From assembly GCA_902806575.1 (NCBI GenBank), contig CADCXD010000018.1:124001-188000 (forward strand): a stretch of 64,000 nt of DNA. Direction: 5' to 3'. The translations under genes were made by a program, and so were the position numbers. The DNA comes from Jackrogersella multiformis (lineage: Eukaryota; Ascomycota; Sordariomycetes; Xylariales; Hypoxylaceae). A model generated the notes under the pieces. It did no database searches and was not told the DNA's origin. It worked only from the letters and a program-made list of their open reading frames with translations. Of this stretch, positions 10,825 to 21,525 are shown in pieces. The first letter of the stretch is position 1. Each line of letters opens with the position of its first letter.

Positions 10825-11898
10825 TCATAATATGACGCAGCACCCGCCCCCTTCCCCCTTCTCGAAGGTGAGCAGGGCGGCGCGGGTCGCGGCCTCGAAC
10901 ACGTCGTCCACGCCCTCGCCGCTCAGGCTCGAGCACTCGAGGTACTTGCGCGCGCCGACATCCTGCGCGGCCTGGTCGCCCTGCCGCTCCGTCACGAACT
11001 TGAGGCTCTTCTTGCGCATCTCCTCGATGGCCACGGGGTCGTCTCGCAGGTCCTTCTTCAGGCCCACCAGGATGATGGGCACCCCTGGGCACCGCTCTGT
11101 CGCCTCTTCTACCCACTGTTTGTGTCTCCTTGTCAGCTGCTGGGATTCTCAATTCCCCTTTTCATCGGGCCTGCTTGCGCTCGCAAATCGAGAGATGATG
11201 TTCGGGGGGGAGGGCAGGGGTCCTGGCTGACCTTGTGTTTCACGTTGTCAAGTGAATCCGGCGACTCGATCGAGAACCCTATTAGCAGCACGTGCGCCTT
11301 CGAGTACGCGAGCGGCCGCAGTCGTTCGTAGTCTTCTTGACCGGCCGTATCCCATAATGCTAATTGTACCGACTTGCCGTCGACTCTGCAATCTGTGACG
11401 TAGTTCTCAAATACGGTCGGGATCTGGAAAGTAAGGGGGCGATTCGTCAGTTCGTCAGCCACTAAATAGGGCGGCCATTAAGGGTTTATTTTTGTATTTC
11501 AACTTACGTAGTGCTGGATGACGTGTCAGCAAATGTGTGCAACAAAGGACCAAGGGGGAGGGAGGATGGGTGGAAAGTAAACATACAGTTGGGAAATACC
11601 CTAAGGTGAAGACGCTCAATAAAGAGGTCTTGCCGCAAGCTCCATCGCCAATGATGACTAGTTTCCTACAGGTCGAATTAGTAATGGCTTAGTGCACATA
11701 AGCACACGTAATAGATAGCGATGTGGTGGGTGTCGCGAGAAAGGTTGCCGTGCCTCCGTAAGGCTGGCCAGAACGATCACAAGCTCCGAGGGGTGACATC
11801 GTGGGGGTTGCGGTGATGATTCGAAGGTAGCCGAAAAGGGATCGTCGGTCGGATTGAACATACCTACGAATGACATTCTGCGGATTCGAACTCGCCAT
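10825..11898 (-). CDS. rho3: Rho3-type small GTPase
   Basis: On the minus strand five exons fit: 11898-11864, 11665-11587, 11513-11508, 11423-11232 and 11115-10825, giving 200 residues. The product has the P-loop GDGACGKT, the switch region GYFPT-HY-IPTVFENY, the DTAGQE motif of switch II, GLKKDL in place of the NKxD-type guanine motif, ECSSLSGEG for the SAK-type motif, and a C-terminal CaaX box CVIL after CC. The block ENYVTDCRVDGKSVQLALWD and the EEMRKKSLKFVTER insert resemble Rho3 more than Rho1, Rho2, Rac or Cdc42. By family, it is a prenylated membrane GTPase for polarised secretion and actin organisation at hyphal tips. Introns are 198, 73, 84 and 116 nt. The third exon is only six bases and encodes His-Tyr in the effector loop. 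Confidence 0.9.
11508..11513 (-). other. Six-nucleotide microexon of rho3
   Basis: Read on the minus strand the site is ATCCAG, then CACTAC, then GTAAGT. The six bases encode His-Tyr in phase 0, between exon 2 (ending GYFPT) and exon 4 (starting IPTVFENY). Without them the switch-I loop would be two residues short compared with all Rho proteins. Branch-like CTGAC elements precede both this acceptor and the next one. Confidence 0.85.
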
Positions 11899-14800
11899 TG
11901 CTCGACGCGAAATATGCCAATCCCAAGGTCCTACTTTGTTTCTCGCTCGCTCGCTCGCTCGTTCTCCTATCGTCACCGGAACAGAGTTCTTAGACTCGTT
12001 TTACGTTTAAGACGCGTGGGCTAGTGAGGAATAGAAAGTTTGTTGCCGCCGTCCCCAGCTCGGGGTGGTCGCCTCGTGGTGGTGGTTTAAGGTATGTAAG
12101 CGTAGATAAGGTAAGGCCTTTGGTGACAGAAAAATAAAATAAAAAAGTTGACGTGAATCCCCAAAGTTCCTTCGATGGAGCTTCCAAAGTCTCCGCGTCG
12201 TGCGTTAATAAAAGAAATAGATCGTTGGTCGATGTTGGCGTTATCGAAAATTCCCAAGGGCGATGTATTAATTGTCTCCTTAATTCTCCTATTTAATCCT
12301 GCTTTTGACTTTTCCCTGTGTTATTTTGTCGGTTAAGTAATGTTTGGGTTAGAAAAATTGTCGAATACGAGAGGTCTGCGCAAAGGCTAGGCAGAGTCGG
12401 ACTTCGCGGTACAATTTAAGGCCTCCGTTAAAGGATTCAGTCCTTAGTCCGTGTTGATGCCCCCTGTAACCTGGGATTCAGCTTGAGAAAAAAAGCGATG
12501 CTATTGGTCACCTTCGTTACCAAACTTATCAGTCGCGAAACTGCCCAGCTGTATTGAACTAAACAAACGATACCTAGCAAGTCCGAGAAATTTAGGGAGT
12601 ATAAGTTACGTAGGGAACCGTGTTTGAGCGTCCAGAATAATACTCGATTTATATACAGAATCCACTCGTCGTAGTAGCCTAGCAAACTTATTCCATGTCA
12701 CTGATCCAATATGTTTACCGTTACTACAGACACAGCATGCCGAGCTGATGCAAAAGCTGCGAGATGCCGTTAGTTCTGTAAACATGATGCCGGCTTGACC
12801 AGACTCTTCCAGCTGTGCCACAGCATCGACTAGCTAACAAGGGGCCTCACTTCGCAAATACAATTCAGCACCGAGTACAATTGGTCTAATATAACTCGAT
12901 ATGCACCGGCGAGCACCAATTAATAACCGGTGACTGAGTTGGCCGATAGACAGCAAGATCGTAAATTATGAGGAGCCAGTAAGGATTGAGAAAAGGAGCA
13001 TAAGACTTGTTCGTCATCCAGCTAGTTAACCAACCGGCATCTCATACATAAGGAGGTATGCTGCGGAGTTCATCTGATGATTTGATGTGGACCTCTAATA
13101 TAATACGCAACTTGTTTCCTCGACCATTAATTTTGGCTGACTCTTACACATCTGCACATGTGAATAGACACAAAAGTCCAGAGTTATCGAATCGTCAACG
13201 TTGAGGAATCAAATCAAGCTAGCTCGTCAAAACTGACCGCTCCAGTCCCCACACACTTGGCTTATTAAGATCGCCCAACGGGCTGCATGTCTCAGTATGA
13301 AAATTGGGTAGTGCGTGCCTCTGCTGCATAATCCCTCTCTTGACCCATTTGTGAAGTGCTATTCATGACTACATCCGTACGTCCTACCGCACTTGTGAGG
13401 GAGATCATGGGGAAATATCGTGCCTACATTGATGATTCTAAATGATTGGACCGGCAGCAACTTACAGGCTGTTAGTAACAGCATCATTACTTCCCGAAGT
13501 CAAGTTTTGATAAGCCGTGTTGGATATACCACTCGACTTGACCAGTTACGACGATGGAGCAGCACTGCGGCAATATGGATGTTTGGTCACTGGTGATATT
13601 ACCAGGTAGCTAGCTAGGTAGTAGTACCAACGGTATGAACACCTGTGCAGTCTCTACTTACCTACCTAACCTAGGTATGTATGTATCTACCTATTATCTA
13701 GGTATCAAACGAGTCCGTTGTCGATACCTACACATGGCGCTCCCATGCTATGGAACACAGGGTCCAAGGCTCTTCCAACAAGCAAGAACACATGTGTTAT
13801 GTTTCAAGGCGTGGAGCAATGCTGAAACCATCAAAATGTTTTGGGAACACTAATATGCGACCCCTTTTGGATCCATCTAGCACATGGCAAAGGAGTTGGG
13901 AGGGATGTGTTGTGGAGAATTGGACTTATTAACTCTGGCCTGGCCTAATGATTCTGTTCTTGGAATGGGCATAAGGCATCTTTTATATTAGGTCTAGGTA
14001 TCTAGGGGGTAGGTAATGGATCTTATCTAATAAATAGTAATTATCTGTGCTAGTGAACCTCGCCATTTTCATATACAGACCACTTACACAGAGTGTTTGC
14101 CTACCTACTTAAGGTATGTAAGCAAACCCTTTCGAATAATATTGGCAATTTATCATGCCATCCAGTTTCCAGTTCAAATATTAGAGGAAAGAAAAACAAA
14201 TGTCTTTAAGATTGGCATGGCCAGCTTGAGCTTGAGCCATCAAGGTGATATTTGTATGTACATTACCTAGGTACCTAGGTAGGTATTGGTCTTCCCAATT
14301 GATGGGTCTTTTGGGGATGTTTCTTTTTGGTTGCCTCTTCTAAATGGTAGAGGGGTAATTAAGCTGAAGATCATGTGACCGTGGATGAAATGCCTAGAGA
14401 TTAGATTACCTAGGTAAGTATCTTGGTACTTACTAACAGCATCTGCGGGCGGCTGCCAGGTGCCTACATATGTACATAGTGTAAGTGCTTCGACCGGCAA
14501 AACTGGGGCTGATGATGAGGCTGCGGTGGTTAGAGGCAGGAAGCGACTTGGACCTACCTTACCTAACATAAGGTTTTGCGAGAACCGATCCAATAACAGG
14601 TACGTACCACAGGTATCACACGTATCACACGTACTACCAAGAGATACAAGCCAAAGTAGCTACGTTTGGTACATTGGAGATTGTACCTTGCCTAGGTACC
14701 TCAGATTTCGACGTCTTTTGATTTGGAAAAAAAGCCAGACTTAGAACTTAGAATTCAGAACTGAGAACCCAGAACTTAGAACTCAGAAACGTCAACATCA

Positions 14801-15288
14801 AATTCTCGCCGACCACGCAACGTGTACCTGAAATCAACAAACAACTTTTTACCTTTTACCACAGCGAACAGCCATCGCTACGGCTAATTATTCAGTTTAC
14901 ACATCAAACATATTTTCGTGGTTGCGGTAGAGACATATCAATAAACCGACTGTGGTAATATTTGCGGCCTCTGCTTTCCGGTTCGGACTGTCGCCAATTT
15001 CCCACGTTGGAGAGGGGCAACGACGGCGAACTTGGCTTCGCCAGAAACAAAGCACCGAGCACTGCTACTTATCCAACTAATCATTAGTCAAGTCAAATTT
15101 ACAATTTGAGTGCTACCGTCCAATTTGCATTCTAGGAAACAGGAACATAGGAACATCGTGACACTCAGTATCGACCTGTTTGATCTGGAGTTTCCTCCCT
15201 GGTAGTAGATCGCACATGACTCCGTTCACCCTCGCGTCATAACCACCACCACCACCACTACCGCCACCTTATCCTCCCTTCCGATAGG
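11899..15288. other. Long intergenic region, shared upstream DNA of rho3 and nst1
   Basis: About 3.4 kb without a supportable gene. Its centre (about 12.4-13.6 kb) is AT-rich with scattered short open frames and may hold an old, unrecognisable repeat. TACCTAGGTA-type motifs cluster at 13.6-13.7 and 14.26-14.42 kb. A seven-base tandem array lies at 14740-14788. The last 50 bases before the nst1 start are CCA/CCG-rich. Confidence 0.45.
14740..14788. repeat. Heptamer tandem array (consensus NNNAGAA)
   Basis: Seven consecutive 7-base units, each ending in AGAA: CTTAGAA twice, then TTCAGAA, CTGAGAA, CCCAGAA, CTTAGAA and CTCAGAA. The array lies about 500 bases upstream of the nst1 start codon. The 7-bp phase differs from the 5-bp phase of a heat-shock element. 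Confidence 0.8.
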
Positions 15289-18200
15289 ATGCCTGCGAAA
15301 AATAACAACCGACAGCCGGCCGCACAGGTTCCTGCGTCTTCTGTCCCAAAGGCTACAGCCAAGTACACAAACAAGGATGGGACAAAGTACATATCCGTTC
15401 CCAAGTCTTCTGCTTCTACTCCGCCCGCTCAGCCATCACCGACTACGACGTCATCTTCGAGAGGAGGTGCTCTGACCAATCCCCCCGCCGTTGCCGAGGC
15501 GCCCCCTTCGCAGCCGGTAGTGAATCGCAAGAAGCAGAAGCGTCGAGAAAAAGCCGCCGCGAAGGCTGCTGCCGAGCAAGCGGAAGCCTCTGCGAATGGT
15601 CTCCCTAGTCCAGCCTCGACGAGCAGCGCACCTCTGCCTGCTGCTGCTGCATCGCAGAGGAAAGATGTACACCACTCCAGGAATGCCATACCGAGCGATG
15701 TCCACCCATCTCATAACCACACCCACAATGGGGAAGACTGGGGGGAGGAAACCGAGAGTGACGACGATCAACATGATTTCGCTCATTCTGCCAATGGATC
15801 TACGCAGAAGTCCAAGAAGCCGAAGAAGAAGAAGAAGAAGGGGCCCATCGAGGAACCTGTAATCGATCCCCCTTCTGGCATATCCAAAGAGAAGATATGG
15901 AATACCTCCGGGCCAGAGGAACGCGAACGAATAAAGCAATTCTGGTTAGGTTTGGGAGAAGACGAACGAAAATCCTTGGTGAAGGTGGAGAAGGATGCTG
16001 TGCTCAAGAAGATGAAGGAACAACAAAAGCACACATGCAGCTGCTCCGTCTGCGGGCGCAAGCGAACGGCGATCGAGGAAGAGTTAGAAGGCCTCTACGA
16101 CGCGTATTACCAAGAGTTAGAATCGTTTGCGAATCAGCCTCATAACCACCCGAATGCGCCGCCCATGTTCTCTCCCAAGAGATTCGGCCCTATGAGTGGC
16201 CTGCATCCTCCAGGAGCCCTACCATCTCGATATCCGAACCATCATCCGTCCCACGGCCGCATAGTAGAGCACATGGATAACGAGGAAGACGAGGAGGATG
16301 ACGCGGAGGAGTTTAGTGACGTCGACGATATAGACGACGACGAGGATGCAGACGAACCCGAAGAAATCCCTCGCGACCCGTATCCCAACGATTTTTTCAA
16401 CTTCGGTCAAAGTCTCACTGTTAAAGGTAAGATATAGTCTGTGGAATTCATGCGTGTCCAACGTGTTTGAATAACATGTTTTAGGAGGCATTCTTACTGT
16501 AGCAGACGACCTTCTCAAGAACGATGGAAAGAAGTTTATTGAGATGATGGAACAGCTAGCGGAACGTAGGATGGCACGCGAGGAGGATGCCAAAGACCAC
16601 TACGCCGGAGGGTATAATCACAGCGTCAACGGCGCCTCTCTACCTACTCCTCACAACCACCCCCCTCCCGAGGATGACGAGTTTGAAGAAGACGAAGAGG
16701 AAGAGGAGGATTATGATAGTCAGGATGAAGACTACGAAGAGGAAGAGGTACTCAGCAATATTCTAGTGCGGGCGTGTCCTTGGCTGATATTCTATCTAGG
16801 ACACAATGACTGAGGAGCAGCGCATGGAAGAGGGCCGTAGGATGTTTCAGATCTTCGCTGCGCGCATGTTCGAGCAGAGGGTATTAACCGCCTATCGAGA
16901 GAAGGTCGCTAGAGAACGACAAGAAAAACTTCTCGAAGAGCTTGAGCAAGAGCAAACGCAGGAGAGCCAACGAAAAGCGAAGAAGGCAAAGGAAGCGCAG
17001 AAGCGAAAAGACAAGGCGGCCCAGAAAAAACAAGCGCAGCTCGAGGAGAAGGTCAAGCGAGATGCTGCCAAAGCAGCAGAAGACGAAGCTCGCCTCAAGG
17101 AGGAGACGAGAAGGCTTGAAGAGGCTAGGCTTAAGGCCGAAGAAAAGCGCAAGAAGAAGGATGCGCAGAAGAGGGCCGAGGAGGAGGAGCGAGTAAAACG
17201 GGAGACGGAGCGACAACGACGTGCTAATGAGCAAAAGGAGAAGCAACTGGAACAAGAGAGGAAGGTCCGCGAAGCGAAGGAGCGTGAGAAAAAGGTAAAG
17301 GATGAGCAGCGACGCAAGGAGCAAGAAGCTCGCGAGCTCAAGGAGCGCGAGACTCGAGAAAGGAGAGAGAAGCATGAGAAAGACAAGAGGGACAAGGAGT
17401 CAAGAGCGGCTCAGGCCAAGGCTGAACGCGATGCCAAGGAAAAGTCGAAGCAGGAAGAAAGGGAAAAGGCGATTGCCAAAACCGCAACCCCGGTAGCCCC
17501 TATTCCGACCCAGCCGGCAAAGAAACAGCATCCCATATCGATTCCGGCACTCCCTCACCAGCCTCCAACAAATTATCCGTCACCCCAAATCGCTATCGCA
17601 ACTCCTGCTCTGCCTAAGGCTCCGACGCCTATAAAACCTCGATCCACATCTCAGGAGGTAGTGAGGTCAATTTCTCAAGCTTCTCATTCTGCTTCCGGCC
17701 CAAGCCAGAATGCGTCGCCGCACACACTAACTCCGATGCACACCAGCCCCGGCCCTATCGGTCCTCCGAGAAAGACCTCGTCCACCGGGCCAACCAGCGG
17801 AGGACCTCCCGCTGTCCAGCCAGGATCTCCTCTACACGCAGGAATCAAGAGCCCTCCTAATTCACATCAGACGCCGTTCAATATGGGATTGCCCATGGGG
17901 ATGCAATATCCGCCCGGAATAATGCCACCGCAAATACCGCCAGGTTTTAATCGAATGCACGAGCCCATCTTCCCGCCTCCCGGAAACTTTCGACCCATGG
18001 GTATGCCGGCGCCACCGGGTTTCTCTGCCCCTAGCCCTATGGGTGGTCGAGCCTTTCCGATGCCACACGCGCCGCCGGGATTTCATCAACCACCAGATCA
18101 GCCCCTCCCTGGCATGCATCATCAAGGCTTCTCCCCGGATGGTGCATCAGGACAAGCACCACCCCACTCACGCCAAGCATCCGCATCCTTTGACGGGAAC

Positions 18201-18953
18201 CCTCTATCTGGTGGTCCGTCTCAGCCGATTAGCAGACCAGCGCCTATTGGCAGGCCAGGAAGCGTAGTCCACGGGCAAAGGAGTCATGACCTATCCGCAG
18301 ATATCGACGATGTCAGTAATCATCTTGGCAGCAGTGCCTTGCTCGATGATACGGACGAACCTTTCGGGGGAGTCAGTTCTTCCCGCCGAGGAACTGCAGC
18401 TCCAGGGTCTCGACCACCGTTCCCAAGTGCGCCATTCATGGATCCGTTCGTCGGCTCGCCACTTAACACGTGGGGTCATCCTAGCGTGTTTTCTCCGCCG
18501 CCCGGATTTGCCAACCCGGCATGGCCGCCGAATCCTACGTTTGGTGCTTCAGCCCCTGGCATGCGCACCTCTCAGCCTCGATCGGTTGCCGTTCGTCAGA
18601 TGCTTGTAACTGCATGCAAAGACCTCGAGACCCATGCTGCAGATCCGGATCGATACATAGGCCTGCCCGCCATCAAGGCTCACGTGGACTCTCTCAATCT
18701 ACCAGGACAGGAACCTGTTTCTGAGGCGGAGTTGTTGGACATGTGCGAAACCGAAGGTAACCCTCAAAACGGGGGTGGAAGTTTCGACCTCCGACGTGAC
18801 AACGGTGGTAAAGTTTCTATTCGGTTCGAAGCCGACGGTGGATCAGTTCCGATCCCGTTTCCGCGAAGCGTGGGAGCCCCGGGTGAGATCGGCAGCCCGA
18901 TCGTAGGGGCTAGTTCGCCTAATCACTCCATTCCAGCCCCTCGAGTCGCCTAG
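15289..18953 (+). CDS. nst1: Nst1-type stress response protein
   Basis: Three exons fit: 15289-16426, 16485-16747 and 16800-18953, giving 1184 residues. Intron 1 is 58 nt (GTAAGA) and intron 2 is 52 nt (GTACTC). The N-terminus is Ser/Pro-rich and includes TNKDGTKYISVP. A basic KKQKRREKAAAKAA stretch and a Lys run (KSKKPKKKKKKG) lead into the conserved core ERERIKQFWLGLGEDERKSL, with the Cys-rich HTCSCSVCGRKRTAIEEEL (about residues 247-265). Long acidic runs follow (about 330-365 and 430-467). A roughly 220-residue Glu/Lys/Arg helix, probably a coiled coil, comes next, then a Pro/Gly-rich region and a small conserved C-terminal domain (AVRQMLVTACKDLE ... SFDLRRD). This order is that of the Nst1 family, linked in yeast to salt tolerance and mRNA processing factors. 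The highly charged repeats produce long but meaningless antisense frames. Confidence 0.93.
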
Positions 18954-20545
18954 AACGCCCGCGGGGAGTCGGGGTCTTGCGGAGGACAGTGATGGTCAGA
19001 GTTTGTCGGAAACTAGAAGGCGAGACAAAAGGCCGGCACCAAGGTTAGGATCATGTAGGGATTCTCTTTACACGGAGTCGGAGGTGAGTCCGACTTCGCC
19101 AGAGTTTCCCGTGTACCTTTTGGACCGTTGCTGGGCGAGCACACAACGGCACCGTTGTAACCAGTAGCTCGATGTATCCCTCCTTTTTAGGGCAACCCGC
19201 CAACACAGGCAGGAGTTTTCTATGCATTGAAATCATGCGCGAGCGAGAGGAGGAAGTGTGTATCTCTTCTCTCGCACCAACCCAGTTTTAGGGCCGTTAA
19301 TCAGGTCATTGTTATGAATGGGAATCCTCGTTGAGCATCTGTAATGACTTGAAGCGTTCGAAGGTATGCGTGGGTGAAGTGAATCTCACAATGGTGAATG
19401 GTGTGAAGAGGTCTGTAGGTGTGAAATTATTGCTTGCTTTGAAGATATTGCTGCTTTGCTGATAGCTATTATTCAGTGGCTCGAAGACGGTAATATGACG
19501 AATACGAATGATGTTTTGAAGGACTAATCCTTCCACGGCACATGAAGGAGGGCGTATTACGCAATATTAAAGGTAAGTTCAATAAAGGGGTAGTATCAAA
19601 ACTAATATTCGGCAGGATGGCAAGATTACTACTCCTAACTTAGGTACGGAACTATCATCTTCTAATTAACTATTTTTCGTCCCATCAAACTCAACTTATA
19701 TCTATCGAGCAAATGAGGTACAGTCGATGGTGGTAAGTATAACGGCGCCTCTGATGGAAAGCATAGAGTGAATGATGATTTCAATACATATTTCTTGTAT
19801 GTAGCTTCGTAGGTTATTTCCGGATTAATACTCATACAATATATATATTATCAACCGTCGAAAAATAGGAGAACGCCTGAAGCTCCTCTAGATACCATGA
19901 TTATGCCCATTCCAGAAGTTCTCTTACTTACCCAAGGTTAGCTAGCTAGGTAATTTAAAGAAAACAACCTTGGAACGCACTGTCGTCGCCATCATGAAGA
20001 AATGCTTGATTTACATTTCCTCTTTCTTTTCCGTACCCCTAAGGTTAATAGGATATCAAAGGCGCTCACTCCCCGCCCTCCCGAACACACTCGACACAAA
20101 AAAACATGCAACAATTCATCATCAATTAGAGCAAGAGACATATCCCATAGAAATCGGGAAACCATTGCATTCCAGAATTAAGACGCCCGCAACGGCGGAT
20201 GCGAAAGACCGCTTGTTTGCCTGCTGCTCCGAGGTATCTAGGTAAATGACTCTCGTAATATGATGATGTTATGTATGCATTTTCCAACCCGACTGGACGA
20301 TCCTAATTCCCATTCCCCCGACCCGCTCGCCTGGAGTAGTTTCATGCTCGTAAGACGACACGCGGGATCGCTGCTCTTTCTTCCAATCCTGCCCGAACCC
20401 GAGCCTGGATTTGTCTCGGCCACATCCCTCGCTGCCCGACTCGTCTCGTTGCTGTTACCATCCTGCCCTGCCCTGTCCTATCCTATCGTATCCCATGCGT
20501 AAAGATTCTGCTTCGGACTCGAACTCGATCCGGCCCTCCGAGGGC
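18954..20545. other. Intergenic, convergent 3' regions
   Basis: About 1.6 kb between the ends of nst1 (+) and the membrane-protein gene (-). It is AT-rich in the middle and contains a GC-rich, repeat-like stretch near 20440-20500 (CCTGCCCTGCCCTGTCC). I see no gene. Confidence 0.45.
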
Positions 20546-21525
20546 TTAGTACTTGGGCCCGTCGGCGAAGGGGTTCTGGCCGTGGGAGGCGCTGGGCTCG
20601 CGCTTGGGGAAGCCGCCGGGGATGGCGGACTCCTCGGCGGGGGCCATGGAGCTGACGGCGTTGGTCTTGGCGATGGCGACGGCCTCCTTCTTGGCGCGCT
20701 TGTGGCGCTCGGCGCGCTTGTCGCGGCAGGCGAAGAAGATGAGGGTGGCGAAGCCGGCGGCGAAGCACACGCCGAGGAAGATGGTGATGATGAGGGAGCT
20801 GGTGTCCAGCGTGTCCACGCGCTTCATGCAGATGTCGTTGCCGGCCTTGTCCTTCATGCAGATGTTCTCCGCCGCGCACACCAGCGTCGACGCGTCCGTC
20901 TCGAAGCAGTCGAGCTTCTGCCCCGACGCCGTGCCCGTCGACTGCGTCGGGCAGACCGAGGTCCTGAAGCTGCTGGCCGTGCTGCAGAGGATCGTGGTCT
21001 GGGCCGCCGTCTCTGCGCTGCTGGCTGCCGTTGTGGCGCCCGTGGTGGCGGCTGTTGTGTCTTGAGGGACGGGTGCGGGTGTCGGTGCTGCGGCGGGGAG
21101 GGGGTGGTTAGTTAACTGGGCTTGTAATTTGGTACTCTTTACGGTCTGGTTTGATCTGGAGGCTCACCTGGAAAGGGTTCAGGGGCACGCCGCCTCAGCT
21201 CGGCGACGGACTTGCTGCTGTCGCAGTTGTGCAGGATGAAAGCGGCCTCGATGCCGGCCTCGGCGTTGGTGCATCCAGCGTTCCGAAAACACCGCTCCAG
21301 GTCGGCGGCCTCGACGAACTCGGGCACTTTCCGGAAGCAGCTCTCGAGGGAGCCCTTGTGGCCGCAGGCTGCAGCCGCGGAGAGGTCGGCCGCAGCGCCG
21401 CGGATGCAGCCCGATCGGTCCGCTATCGACACCGAGGCGGCGCCGAGCGACGATCCCGGAAGCAGAAACAGGAGGGGTAGCAGGGTTGACGGGAGGGCCG
21501 CCGCCGCTGATCTTGGGATACGCAT
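20546..21525 (-). CDS. Secretory-pathway single-pass membrane protein with Cys-rich ectodomain
   Basis: On the minus strand two exons fit: 21525-21168 and 21087-20546, giving 299 residues. The intron is 80 nt with GTGAGC donor, an ACTAAC branch and CCGCAG acceptor. Residues 1-29 form a signal peptide (Ala/Leu-rich, ending SSLGAA). The ectodomain has six cysteines between about residues 40 and 100 (SGCIRG, ACGHKG, SCFRK, RCFRNAGC, HNCD), a Thr/Ser/Ala-rich stalk, then a second Cys group (ILC, SVCPT, DCFE, LVC, NICM, DICMK). A membrane segment, SLIITIFLGVCFAAGFATL, is followed by a short basic cytoplasmic tail ending NPFADGPKY. The architecture suggests a fungal cell-surface sensor or adhesin-like protein. 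It is reminiscent of CFEM proteins, but the Cys spacing does not match CFEM well, so I leave the family open. Confidence 0.82.

Noticed and set aside
12437..12821. Minus-strand small frames between rho3 and nst1
   Set aside because: Short, overlapping, with no domain or splice logic; likely chance in AT-rich DNA.
16884..17395. Two minus-strand frames of over 160 residues, Ser- or Leu-rich
   Set aside because: They are antisense reflections of the Glu/Lys/Arg-rich helix of Nst1 and have no features of their own.
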